DNA from: Rhodovulum sp. PH10
Lineage (GTDB): Bacteria; Pseudomonadota; Alphaproteobacteria; Rhizobiales; Xanthobacteraceae
Assembly (NCBI RefSeq): GCF_000293785.1
Contig: NZ_AKZI01000030.1
Location: forward strand, 40,624 to 104,623
Length of the DNA: 64,000 nt
Direction: 5' to 3'
In this document: positions 57,054 to 64,000 of the stretch, one piece after another
Numbering within the stretch: position 1 is the first letter of the stretch
Layout: each line of letters begins with the position of its first letter
Made by a program: the position numbers and the translations under genes
Notes under the pieces: model-generated
The model's database searches: none
Told to the model about the DNA's origin: nothing
Seen by the model: the letters and a program-made list of their open reading frames with translations, nothing else

Positions 57054-57824
57054 CTAGCGGCGGTCGCCGACCAGGCGCAGCAACATCAGGAACAGGTTGA
57101 TGAAGTCGAGATAGAGCGACAGCGCGCCCATCACCGCCTTGCGGCCGGCCACGGTGCCGTCGTCCATCGCGCTGTACATCTCCTTGATCTTCTGGGTGTC
57201 CCAGGCGGTCAGGCCGGCGAAGATCAGCACGCCCGCGACCGACAGCGCCCAGTCGAGCGCGCTCGACTGCAGGAACATGTTCACGAGCATCGCGATGACC
57301 AGGCCGAACAAGCCCATGATCAGGAACGAGCCCATGCCCGAGAGATCACGCTGGGTGGTGTAGCCCCACAGCGACAGCGCGCCGAACGAGGCGGCCGAGA
57401 TGAAGAACACCCGGGTGATCGAGCCCGCCGTGTACATCAGGAAGATCGAGGCGAGCGACAGGCCGAGCATGCCGGCATAGACGAAGAACAGCGTCCGCGC
57501 GGTCGAGGCGGACAGCGAGTTGATCCGGAAGCTCATGAAAAAGACGAGGCCGAGCGGGGCGAGCACCAGCACCCACATCAGCGGGCTGGTGAACACCGCC
57601 TCGCCGAACCCGGTGAGCCCGGAGATGCGGCCGTTCGCCACCGTGATGGAATCACCACCGGCGGCGAGATAGGTCAGCCACGCCGTCACGCCGGTGAGCG
57701 CGACGCCGCTGGCCATGTAGTTGTAGACGCGGATCATGTGGGCCCGCAGGCCCTGGTCGATGGCGACCGCCCGGTCGGCCCCGTAGCCGCGCGATGCGAT
57801 CGTATTCCGGTCGAAGTCCGACAT
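57054..57824 (-). CDS. ybhL: Bax inhibitor-1/YccA-family membrane protein, copy 1
   Basis: 256 aa with seven predicted transmembrane helices. 'HMIRVYNYMASGVALTGVTA', 'AASFGALSLWGYTTQRDLSG', 'MGSFLIMGLFGLVIAMLVN' and 'GALSLYLDFINLFLMLLRL' are the Bax1-I signature, with conserved Asp residues near the C-terminus that form the pH-sensing pair in the family. Such proteins are calcium-leak channels and interact with FtsH and membrane quality control in some bacteria. A paralogue lies just upstream (58037). A structured leader precedes it. Confidence 0.93.
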   Translation of the reverse strand: MSDFDRNTIASRGYGADRAVAIDQGLRAHMIRVYNYMASGVALTGVTAWLTYLAAGGDSITVANGRISGLTGFGEAVFTSPLMWVLVLAPLGLVFFMSFRINSLSASTARTLFFVYAGMLGLSLASIFLMYTAGSITRVFFISAASFGALSLWGYTTQRDLSGMGSFLIMGLFGLVIAMLVNMFLQSSALDWALSVAGVLIFAGLTAWDTQKIKEMYSAMDDGTVAGRKAVMGALSLYLDFINLFLMLLRLVGDRR

Positions 57825-57840
57825 GGGGGATAGTCCTTTC

Positions 57841-57890
57841 TGTCCGCCCGTTCACCGCTGGTCAGCGGCCGGGAAGGGCACCCGGTCCGA
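57841..57890 (-). ncRNA. Candidate ybhL-type structured leader RNA
   Basis: On the minus strand, CCCG (57850-57847 side) encloses CCGCT-GACC-AGCGG (57868-57855), a strong two-helix hairpin ending about 25 bases before the ybhL start. A conserved RNA motif called ybhL has been described upstream of ybhL genes in Hyphomicrobiales, and the location and loop resemble it. I cannot confirm the match without a covariance search. Confidence 0.42.
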
Positions 57891-58036
57891 CACCGTCGAA
57901 TTCGGCCTCAATGTAGGCCTCGTCATGGTCGCCGTGAAGGGGACGGGCCCCTGTCCGATCATGACAAATTCGCCACCCTCGGCCCCGTTACGCCACGGCG
58001 TTCGCGTGGCGTTACCGGAGCGTTACCCGGCCGGCG

Positions 58037-58858
58037 TCACTCCTCCCGCTCGCCGAGCAGCTGCAGGAGCAGCGTGAACAGGTTGATGAAGTCGAGATAG
58101 AGCGAGAGCGCGCCCATCACCGCCGAGCGCTCCATCGTCTCGCCGTCCATCGCGCCGTAGAGATACTCGCTCTTCAGCCGCTGGGTGTCGTAGGCGGTGA
58201 GGCCGGCGAACACCAGGACGCCGATCACCGAGATCAGCCACTGCATCATCGAGGAGGCGACGAACACGTTCACCAGGCTCGCGATGATGATCCCGAACAA
58301 GCCCATGATCAGGAACGAGCCCATCCCCGAGAGGTCGCGCTTGGTGGTGTAGCCCCACAAGGACAGCGCGCCGAACGAGGCGGCGGTGATGAAGAACACC
58401 CGCACCACCGAGGTGTGGGTGAACACCATGAAGATCGCGCCGAGCGACAGCCCGACCAGCGCCGCATAGACCCAGAACAGCGCCTGGGCGGTCGCCGGCT
58501 TGAGCCGCTGGATGCCGAAGCTCAGGGCGAACACCAGCGCGAGCGGCGCCAGCATGATGACCCATTTGAGCGGGCTCACATAGACGGCCCAGCCGATCGG
58601 CGTGAGAAACATGCTGCCGCCGATGCGGGCCGGCAGCTCGGCGCCGTTCCTCACCACCCGCGCCGCGTCCGAGGCGTCGCCGGTGACCGAGACGAGATAC
58701 ATGCCGAGCGCGGCGAACCCGGTGATCGCCAGCCCCAGCACCATGTAGTTGTAGACGCGCAGCATGTACGCGCGCAGCCCGGCGTCGAACGCGGCCGCCT
58801 CCGCGTGGCCGGCCGCGCCGTAAGGCACGCCCCAGGTGTTCCGATCGTAGTCCGACAT
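58037..58858 (-). CDS. Bax inhibitor-1/YccA-family membrane protein, copy 2
   Basis: 273 aa with seven predicted helices. It shares long blocks with copy 1 (for example 'AASFGALSLWGYTTKRDLSG' and 'AVMGALSLYLDFINLF'), so the two are tandem paralogues. It has an extra loop near 70-95. ATG at 58858 is chosen because the N-terminus MSDYDRNT matches that of copy 1 (MSDFDRNT). A 15-bp duplication lies directly upstream. It ends 212 bp before copy 1, whose own leader suggests separate control. Confidence 0.92.
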   Translation of the reverse strand: MSDYDRNTWGVPYGAAGHAEAAAFDAGLRAYMLRVYNYMVLGLAITGFAALGMYLVSVTGDASDAARVVRNGAELPARIGGSMFLTPIGWAVYVSPLKWVIMLAPLALVFALSFGIQRLKPATAQALFWVYAALVGLSLGAIFMVFTHTSVVRVFFITAASFGALSLWGYTTKRDLSGMGSFLIMGLFGIIIASLVNVFVASSMMQWLISVIGVLVFAGLTAYDTQRLKSEYLYGAMDGETMERSAVMGALSLYLDFINLFTLLLQLLGEREE

Positions 58859-58877
58859 CGTCGAACCCCCTTCCGTT

Positions 58878-58907
58878 GTCCCGCTGTGTGCCGTCCCGCT
58901 GTGTGCC
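58878..58907. repeat. 15-bp perfect tandem duplication upstream of Bax1-I copy 2
   Basis: GTCCCGCTGTGTGCC occurs twice in succession, 20 bases upstream of the start codon, in the 5' leader on the gene's strand. Confidence 0.92.
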
Positions 58908-59155
58908 GCAGCCCGTCGCCCGGCGGTCCGAAAAGCACGTGCCGGATAGGAACGCATTATATGCGACCGCTGGCGGACTCCCGGCGGCGACGGATTGTCG
59001 CAAAGATCTCGCGCGCCGCGTGTTGCGCAGCCGAGGCGGTCGCCGCCCGCCCGTCCCCTGCCGGCCGGTGGCGGGGCGATCATCGGGCCGCATGGTTCAG
59101 CGATCGTTAACGGCGGCGGGACTTCGCGCGCGCTCGGAGCGCGCTTCGAGCGCAT

Positions 59156-61744
59156 TCACAACGCGCGAAGCACGGCGGCCGGCTTGCGGCCGAGCGCCGA
59201 GACGGTGCCGACGAGGCCGCAGGCGAGCGTCACCGCGAGCGCGCCGAACGCGGCGGCGAGCGCCGGCCCGGCGTGCCACGTGAAGGGCAGCGTCATGATG
59301 TCGCCGACCACGAGCCACGCCGCGACCGAGCCGGCAGCGACCCCGAACAGCACCGCCGCGAGGCCGATCAGCGCGTACTCGATCAGATACGCCGTGACGA
59401 TGGTGCGACGGGTGGCGCCGAGCGTCTTCAGGATCACCGCGTCGTAGACGCGGTGGCGATGGCCGCTCGCGAGCGCGCCGCCCAGCACCAGCACCGCGGC
59501 GATCAGCGTGACGGCGCTCGCCGCGCGGATCGCGCGGGAGAGATCGGCGAGCACGCCCGCCACCTGGTCGAGCGCCTCCTTCACCGGCACCGGGGTGACG
59601 GAGGGAAACGCCTTCGCCACCGCGTTCATCACCGCGGCCTCCTCGGCGGGCGTGCCGCCGTCGGGGAAGGAGACGGTGGCGATGTCGCTGTGCGGCGCCC
59701 CGGCGAAGGCGCCGGGCGAGAAGACGAGCACGAAATTGATGCCGAGCGACTGCCAGTCGACCTTTCTCAGATTGGCGACGGTGGCGCCGATGTTGCGGCC
59801 GAGCACGTTGACGGTGAGGCGGTCGCCGACCGAAAGCCCGAGCCCGTCGGCGACCTTCTCCTCGAGCGAGAGGAGCGGCGGCCCGCGATAATCGGCGCCC
59901 CACCAGTCGCCCGCCACCACCCGCGAGCCCTCCGGCACGGTGCCCGCATAGGTGATGCCGCGATCGCCGTGCAGCGCCCAGCTGCCGCGCCCGGTGGTCT
60001 TCAGCTCCTCGGCCGGCACGCCCTTCACCGCGACGATTCGTCCCCGCAGCATCGGCACGCGCTCGAGGGTCGCGGCGGGCGCGGTGTCCTTCATCAGCGC
60101 GTCGAAGCGCGCCGTCTCGCGGCTCGGAATGTCGAGGAAGAAGAAGGAGGGCGCGCGCTGCGGCAGCTCGGAGGTCAGCGCGTGGCGCAGATTGGCGTCG
60201 ACCTCGAGAATGGTCACCAGAAGCGCCATGCCGAGCCCGAGCGAGATGACGACCGTCGGCGTCAGCGCCGCCGGCCGGTGAATGTTGGCGATCGCCAGCC
60301 TCAGCACGGTTTTGCGGGCCCGCGGCGCGCGTCGCGCCAAGGCCATCACCCCGCTCGCGACGAGGCGCAGAAGCACCAGCACCGCGACCGCCACCCCGAC
60401 GAACACGGCCGCCACCGGCGGATCGTAGGAGGCGCCGATCGCCAGCCCCGCGAGCGCGAGCGCCGAGACGACGGTCGCGACGACGTAGCGCGGGCGCGGC
60501 CGACGCTGGCGGTCGGGGGAGACCGCATCCCTGAACAAGGCCGACACCGGCACGTCGTGGGCGCGGCCGAGCGGCCACAGCGCGAAGGTCACCGCGGTGA
60601 GGAGGCCGTAGACGAAGGCGAGCGCCAACGGCCCGGCATGCAGCGACGGCGCGATCGGCAGCGGCAGCACCGCGCCCCACACCGCGGCGATCAGGAACGG
60701 CAGCGCGGCGCCGAGCGCGAGGCCGATCGCCGAGCCGATCGCCGCCAGCACCAGGATCTGCGCCAGATACACCGCGACCACGCCGCCACCGCCGGCGCCG
60801 AGCGCCTTCAGCGTGGCGATGGTGTCGCGCTTGCGGTCGAGATGGTGGCGGGTCGCGTTGGCGACGCCGACGCCGCCGACCAGCAGCGCCGTCAGCCCGA
60901 CCAGCGTGAGGAACTGGGTGAAGCGGCCGATCGACCGCTCGAGCCGCGGCGAGGCATTGGCGCTGGAGCGCACGTCCCATCCGGCGTTCGGGAATCTCTG
61001 CTCGGCCGCCTCGGTCACCGCGTCGATGTGGCGCGCCGAGGCATCGTCGAGCCGCAGCCGGTAGACCCAGCGCACCAGGCTTCCGGGCTGGACCAGGCCG
61101 GTCGCGGCGAGCGCATCGGCCGAGACCATCAGCCGCGGCCCGAAGCCGATGCCGCCGGCGAGCCGGTCGGGCTCGCTCGTCACGCTGGCGCGCAGCACGA
61201 AGGTCGCCGAGCCGATGGTGATCTTGTCGCCCGCCGTCAGGCCGAGCCGGGCGAGCAGCAGCGGGTCGGCCGCCGCGCCGAAGGCGTCGCCGTCGCGAGC
61301 GAGCGTCTGGTCGAGCGGGGCCGGCGGGTCGGTGACGACCGCGCCATAGAGCGGATAGGCGGCATCGACCGCCTTCAGCTCCACGAGCGTCGAGCGGCCG
61401 TCGGCGGTTCTGGCGAGCGCCCGCATCGAGGCGGTGACGGAGACTGTCCCGGCCTCCTCCATGAAGGCGCGCTCGGCCGGCCCCGCCTCGCGCTGGACCA
61501 GCGTGAAGGCGACGTCGCCGCCGAGAATAGCCCTGCCCTGGCCGGCGATGCCGGCGGTCATCGAGGTCGCGAGCGAGCCGACCCCGGCGATGGTCATCAC
61601 CCCGAGCGCCATGCAGGCGACGAAAACGGCAAAGCCGCGAAAGCCGCCGCGCAGATCGCGCAATGCCACCTTCAGGAGCGGCCGCCACGGCGTGCCGGCG
61701 GGGCGGGCGATGGCGGGCGAGCCCGTCGCGTCGGCGGCGGTCAC
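59156..61744 (-). CDS. ybbP: FtsX-family ABC transporter permease, YbbP type
   Basis: 862 aa. Two FtsX-like permease modules, each with membrane helices and a large periplasmic domain. The first helix is at about 35-58 ('FVACMALGVMTIAGVGSLAT'), and C-terminal modules include 'VTLIAAVLVLGGALASGHRH', 'LKTLGATRRTIVTAYLIEYA' and 'WHAGPALAAAFGALAVTLAC'. This long form pairs with the YbbA ATPase in a mechanotransmission-type system of unknown cargo, possibly lipid or lipoprotein related. Its ATG overlaps the ybbA stop (ATGA). Confidence 0.92.
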   Translation of the reverse strand: MTAADATGSPAIARPAGTPWRPLLKVALRDLRGGFRGFAVFVACMALGVMTIAGVGSLATSMTAGIAGQGRAILGGDVAFTLVQREAGPAERAFMEEAGTVSVTASMRALARTADGRSTLVELKAVDAAYPLYGAVVTDPPAPLDQTLARDGDAFGAAADPLLLARLGLTAGDKITIGSATFVLRASVTSEPDRLAGGIGFGPRLMVSADALAATGLVQPGSLVRWVYRLRLDDASARHIDAVTEAAEQRFPNAGWDVRSSANASPRLERSIGRFTQFLTLVGLTALLVGGVGVANATRHHLDRKRDTIATLKALGAGGGGVVAVYLAQILVLAAIGSAIGLALGAALPFLIAAVWGAVLPLPIAPSLHAGPLALAFVYGLLTAVTFALWPLGRAHDVPVSALFRDAVSPDRQRRPRPRYVVATVVSALALAGLAIGASYDPPVAAVFVGVAVAVLVLLRLVASGVMALARRAPRARKTVLRLAIANIHRPAALTPTVVISLGLGMALLVTILEVDANLRHALTSELPQRAPSFFFLDIPSRETARFDALMKDTAPAATLERVPMLRGRIVAVKGVPAEELKTTGRGSWALHGDRGITYAGTVPEGSRVVAGDWWGADYRGPPLLSLEEKVADGLGLSVGDRLTVNVLGRNIGATVANLRKVDWQSLGINFVLVFSPGAFAGAPHSDIATVSFPDGGTPAEEAAVMNAVAKAFPSVTPVPVKEALDQVAGVLADLSRAIRAASAVTLIAAVLVLGGALASGHRHRVYDAVILKTLGATRRTIVTAYLIEYALIGLAAVLFGVAAGSVAAWLVVGDIMTLPFTWHAGPALAAAFGALAVTLACGLVGTVSALGRKPAAVLRAL

Positions 61745-62472
61745 GCCAAAACCTCGCGGTCCGCGGATTCGTGCGCGGCGGTCTCGTCGATCCGGCCGGA
61801 ATGGATGTGCACCGTGCGGTCGCAGCGCGCCGCGAGCCCCGGATCGTGCGTCACCAGCACCAGCGTCATGCCGCGCTCGCGATGGCCGGCGAACAAGAGG
61901 TCGACGATGCCGCGGCCGGTCGTCTCGTCGAGATTGCCGGTCGGCTCGTCGGCGACCAGGATCGCCGGGCGCGGGGCGAGTGCGCGCGCCAGCGCGACGC
62001 GCTGCTGCTCGCCGCCCGACAGCTGCGCCGGATAATGGTCGCGCCGCGCGGCGAGGCCGACCGCCTCCAGCTCCCGGGCCGCGATCTCGAAGGCATCTTG
62101 ATGCCCGGCGAGCTCGAGCGGCACCGCGACGTTCTCGAGCGCGGTCATGGTCGGGATCAGGTGGAACGACTGAAAGACGATTCCTATGTTTCGGCCGCGG
62201 AACTGCGCGAGCCCGTCCTCGTCGAGGTCTCCGAGATCGGTGCCGGCGACCGTCACCGTGCCGGAATCCGGCCGCTCGAGCCCGGCCATCACCATCAAAA
62301 GCGTCGATTTGCCCGATCCGGACGGCCCGACCAGGCCGATCGCCTCGCCCGCCCCTATATCGAGGGAGACGTGTTTCAGAATGTGGACCCGTGCGGCCTC
62401 GGAGCCGAGGGAGAGATCGACCCCCGACAGGGCGATCGCGGGCGGGGATCGGAGAAGCGAGGTATCGTCCAT
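61741..62472 (-). CDS. ybbA: ABC transporter ATP-binding protein, YbbA type
   Basis: 243 aa. LolD/MacB-like ATPase: Walker A 'GPSGSGKST', 'IGIVFQSFHLIPTMTALENV', signature 'LSGGEQQRVALARALAPRP' and Walker B 'ILVADEPTGNLDE'. It powers the YbbP permease. Divergent from the tesA-like esterase, as in the conserved tesA/ybbA-ybbP arrangement. ATG at 62472. Confidence 0.95.
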   Translation of the reverse strand: MDDTSLLRSPPAIALSGVDLSLGSEAARVHILKHVSLDIGAGEAIGLVGPSGSGKSTLLMVMAGLERPDSGTVTVAGTDLGDLDEDGLAQFRGRNIGIVFQSFHLIPTMTALENVAVPLELAGHQDAFEIAARELEAVGLAARRDHYPAQLSGGEQQRVALARALAPRPAILVADEPTGNLDETTGRGIVDLLFAGHRERGMTLVLVTHDPGLAARCDRTVHIHSGRIDETAAHESADREVLA

Positions 62473-62519
62473 GCTGCCGTCTTTTTCGTGCGTACCGGGG
62501 CCGCGGGCGGGGTTTTCGT

Positions 62520-62541
62520 CATATGGGGCGGCATATGGGGC
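62520..62541. repeat. 12-bp tandem duplication between ybbA and the esterase gene
   Basis: CATATGGGGCGG is followed by CATATGGGGC (22 bp in all), in the 82-bp gap between the divergent genes. It may lie in the promoter region of either. Confidence 0.9.
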
Positions 62542-62554
62542 CCCGCATTGGCGG

Positions 62555-63256
62555 ATGAAGCCGGCGCGACGCGTGGTCGCCGCTCTCGCCGGGCTGCTCG
62601 CCGCCATCGTCTTTTACGTGGCACCGGCCACATTTTCCTCGGCACGTGCGGAAAAAGCCGGCGAGCGGCCGCTGAAAGTCGTGCTGCTGGGGGATTCGCT
62701 CACCGCCGGCTACGGCCTGCCGCCGGGCGACGGCTTTGCCGCCCAGCTGCGAAAGGCCCTGGCGGAGGGCGGACATCCGGAAAACGCGCCGCCGGTCGAG
62801 ATCGTCGATGCCGGCGTGTCGGGCGACACCACCACGGACGGCCTCGCCCGGCTCGACTGGGCGGTGCCTTCGGGCACCGACGCGGTGGTGGTCGAGCTCG
62901 GCGCCAACGACGCGCTGCGCGGCATCGACCCGGCGGTCACCCGGAAAGCGCTCGGCGAGATTCTGCGGCGGCTGAAAGCGCGCGGCATTCCGGTGCTGCT
63001 CGCCGGCATGAAGGCGCCACCGAACATGGGGACAGACTACAAGCGCGCCTTCGACGTCATATTTCCCGACTTGGCGAAGGCCTATGATTCGGTGCTCTAC
63101 CCGTTCTTCCTGGAGGGGGTGGCGGCCCAGCCGAGCCTCAATCAGGCCGACGGGATGCATCCGAACGCCGCGGGCGTGCGGGTGATCGTGCGGGGCATCC
63201 TGCCGCGCGTCGAGGAGCTGATCGCCCGCGCCGCCGCCCGGCGCGACCGGAGCTGA
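62555..63256 (+). CDS. tesA: SGNH/GDSL arylesterase, TesA family
   Basis: 233 aa. Signal peptide (1 to about 31, ending 'ARA'). TesA blocks: 'VVLLGDSLTAGYGLPPGDGF' with the catalytic Ser, 'VVVELGANDALRGIDP' (oxyanion Asn), and 'NQADGMHPNAAG' with the Asp-His pair. Periplasmic thioesterase/arylesterase/lysophospholipase activity is known for the family. It is divergently paired with ybbAB-type genes, as in E. coli. ATG at 62555. Confidence 0.93.
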   Translation: MKPARRVVAALAGLLAAIVFYVAPATFSSARAEKAGERPLKVVLLGDSLTAGYGLPPGDGFAAQLRKALAEGGHPENAPPVEIVDAGVSGDTTTDGLARLDWAVPSGTDAVVVELGANDALRGIDPAVTRKALGEILRRLKARGIPVLLAGMKAPPNMGTDYKRAFDVIFPDLAKAYDSVLYPFFLEGVAAQPSLNQADGMHPNAAGVRVIVRGILPRVEELIARAAARRDRS

Positions 63257-63355
63257 GACGAAAAGCCTCCGGCCCGCCTGCCCTCCGTTCCCGACCGGTC
63301 CGCGAAACAGCGCGGCCGGCGAGCGGGACGCGTCCTCCAGCCGCAGGTATCCCCC

Positions 63356-63922
63356 ATGCCCAGACTGTTCACCGCCATAGAGATTCCCCGCGATGTCGGG
63401 GAGGCCTTGTCGATGCTGCGCGGTGGGCTGCCGGGCGCTCGCTGGATCGACCGCGAGAACTACCATCTGACGCTGCGCTTCATCGGCGACATCGACGACG
63501 CCACCGCCCGCGAGGTCGCCTATGCGCTCGAAGGCGTGGCGCGCGCCCCCTTCACGCTGCGGCTCGACGGGGTGGATGCGTTCGGCGGCCGCAAGCCGCG
63601 CGCGGTGTTCGCGGCGGTCGCGCCCAATCCGGCGCTCGTCGAGCTGCAGGCCGAGCACGAGCGGCTGATGCAGCGGGTCGGCCTGCCGGCGGAGGGGCGG
63701 AAATTCGCGCCGCACGTGTCGCTCGCGCGGCTGCGCGACTCCTCGCCGCGTCAGGTCGCCGACTATCTCGCCACCCGCGCCGGCTTCCGCTCGATGCCGT
63801 TCCCGGTCGAGCGCTTCGTGCTCTACTCCTCGCGAGCCTCGGTCGGCGGCGGGCCCTACGTGGTCGAGGCCGAGTATCCGCTCGAGGTGCTTCCCGAACG
63901 CGCCCGGCTCGGCGCCCGCTGA
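63356..63922 (+). CDS. thpR: RNA 2',3'-cyclic phosphodiesterase (ThpR/LigT)
   Basis: 188 aa. 2H phosphoesterase with two HxT/S motifs: 'NYHLTLRFIGDID' in the N-terminal half and 'PHVSLARLRD' in the C-terminal half. 'PRLFTAIEIPRDV' is the family start. It acts on 2',3'-cyclic ends of RNA and may have 2'-5' ligase activity. ATG at 63356 after an 99-bp gap from the esterase. Confidence 0.93.
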   Translation: MPRLFTAIEIPRDVGEALSMLRGGLPGARWIDRENYHLTLRFIGDIDDATAREVAYALEGVARAPFTLRLDGVDAFGGRKPRAVFAAVAPNPALVELQAEHERLMQRVGLPAEGRKFAPHVSLARLRDSSPRQVADYLATRAGFRSMPFPVERFVLYSSRASVGGGPYVVEAEYPLEVLPERARLGAR

Positions 63923-63927
63923 GAGCC

Positions 63928-63999
63928 CGTTTGGAAACTCGGACGCGGGCTGCGTTGCGGCGCGAACTGCCGGAGGCCAGGAGAAAAGCGATGCCGATA
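63928..63999 (+). repeat. 72-bp duplicated leader/RBS/start, copy B
   Basis: It is ungapped against copy A (54849-54778) with 65 of 72 identities, in the opposite orientation. It contains CAGGAG and an ATG at 63991 and begins right after the thpR stop. The window ends one base after the aligned part, so how far the similarity runs is unknown. Confidence 0.93.
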
Positions 64000-64000
64000 T
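63991..64000 (+). CDS. First codons of a small ORF, cut by the window edge
   Basis: ATG-CCG-ATA-T (Met-Pro-Ile-), preceded by CAGGAG seven bases upstream, in a leader nearly identical to that of the ORF at 54786. It is probably a paralogue of that unrecognised protein. Nothing more can be said from ten bases. Confidence 0.5.

Noticed and set aside
58956..58961. TATAAT on the minus strand as a promoter for Bax1-I copy 2
   Set aside because: The -10 is perfect but no acceptable -35 lies 16-18 bp upstream, and the box is within a GCAT/ATGC palindrome. It is left as a possibility only.

Overview
This 64 kb window is a very GC-rich (roughly 70% by eye), densely packed chromosomal segment from an alphaproteobacterium. 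It most likely comes from the Hyphomicrobiales (Rhizobiales), on the Xanthobacteraceae/Bradyrhizobiaceae side. The evidence is a SAM-II riboswitch before metZ, DUF465, DUF2852 and DUF3551 proteins, the ruv/tol-pal gene set, an aa3-oxidase subunit IV gene beside pntAB, sdhCDAB order, the ethylmalonyl-CoA pathway hydratase Mch, and intergenic palindromic repeats of rhizobial type. I see no integrase, transposase, phage module, CRISPR array or replication origin.

Layout. 1-6.2 kb: 5' part of metZ with its riboswitch (-), dcd (+), a large multi-PAS HWE-type histidine kinase (-), tRNA-Gly(CCC) and gluconokinase. 6.4-9.8 kb: small oxidase subunit plus pntAA-pntAB-pntB. 10-14.2 kb: two DUF3551 secreted proteins, an alpha/beta hydrolase, a TPR lipoprotein, rpsU and a NYN-domain protein. 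14.3-19.3 kb: purE-purK, a GGDEF cyclase, two small DUF465 proteins, and a PadR-Fur regulator pair. 19.5-26.3 kb: acyl-CoA synthetase, TauE/SafE permease, propionyl-CoA synthetase-like enzyme and an unknown polytopic membrane protein. 26.6-35.9 kb: tolQ-tolR-tolA-tolB-pal-cpoB-tilS-ftsH, all on +. 36-39.9 kb: azlCD, DUF4424, DUF2852 and a TetR regulator with a perfect operator. 39.9-45.4 kb: ybgC, metallophosphoesterase, a DUF6869-like protein, ruvB, cdd, ruvA and ruvC, all on -. 45.5-49.1 kb: membrane protein, CoA-transferase, macrodomain, GNAT and VOC proteins. 49.2-54.2 kb: sdhC-sdhD-sdhA-vapD-sdhB and mch. 54.5-64 kb: an unrecognised small ORF, a solute-binding protein, map, two tandem Bax-inhibitor-1 proteins, the ybbP-ybbA/tesA set, thpR and the first codons of a small gene.

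How the genes fit together. The core is housekeeping: envelope constriction and lipoprotein linkage (Tol-Pal/CpoB/YbgC), Holliday-junction repair (RuvABC), NADPH supply (PntAB), respiration (SdhCDAB), purine synthesis (PurEK), and propionate/C3-C5 acyl-CoA metabolism (PrpE-like ligase, Mch). The ruvCAB-ybgC and tolQRAB-pal blocks are usually contiguous. Here they lie about 13 kb apart in opposite orientation, which one inversion would explain.

Most notable: a VapD-family (Cas2-like RNase fold) gene inserted between sdhA and sdhB; a metZ leader in which aptamer, antiterminator and terminator can all be traced; a 72-bp, 65/72-identical inverted duplication of a leader/RBS/start region at 54.8 and 63.9 kb that suggests a family of small genes; and repeated 12- or 15-bp tandem duplications scattered through coding and non-coding DNA.
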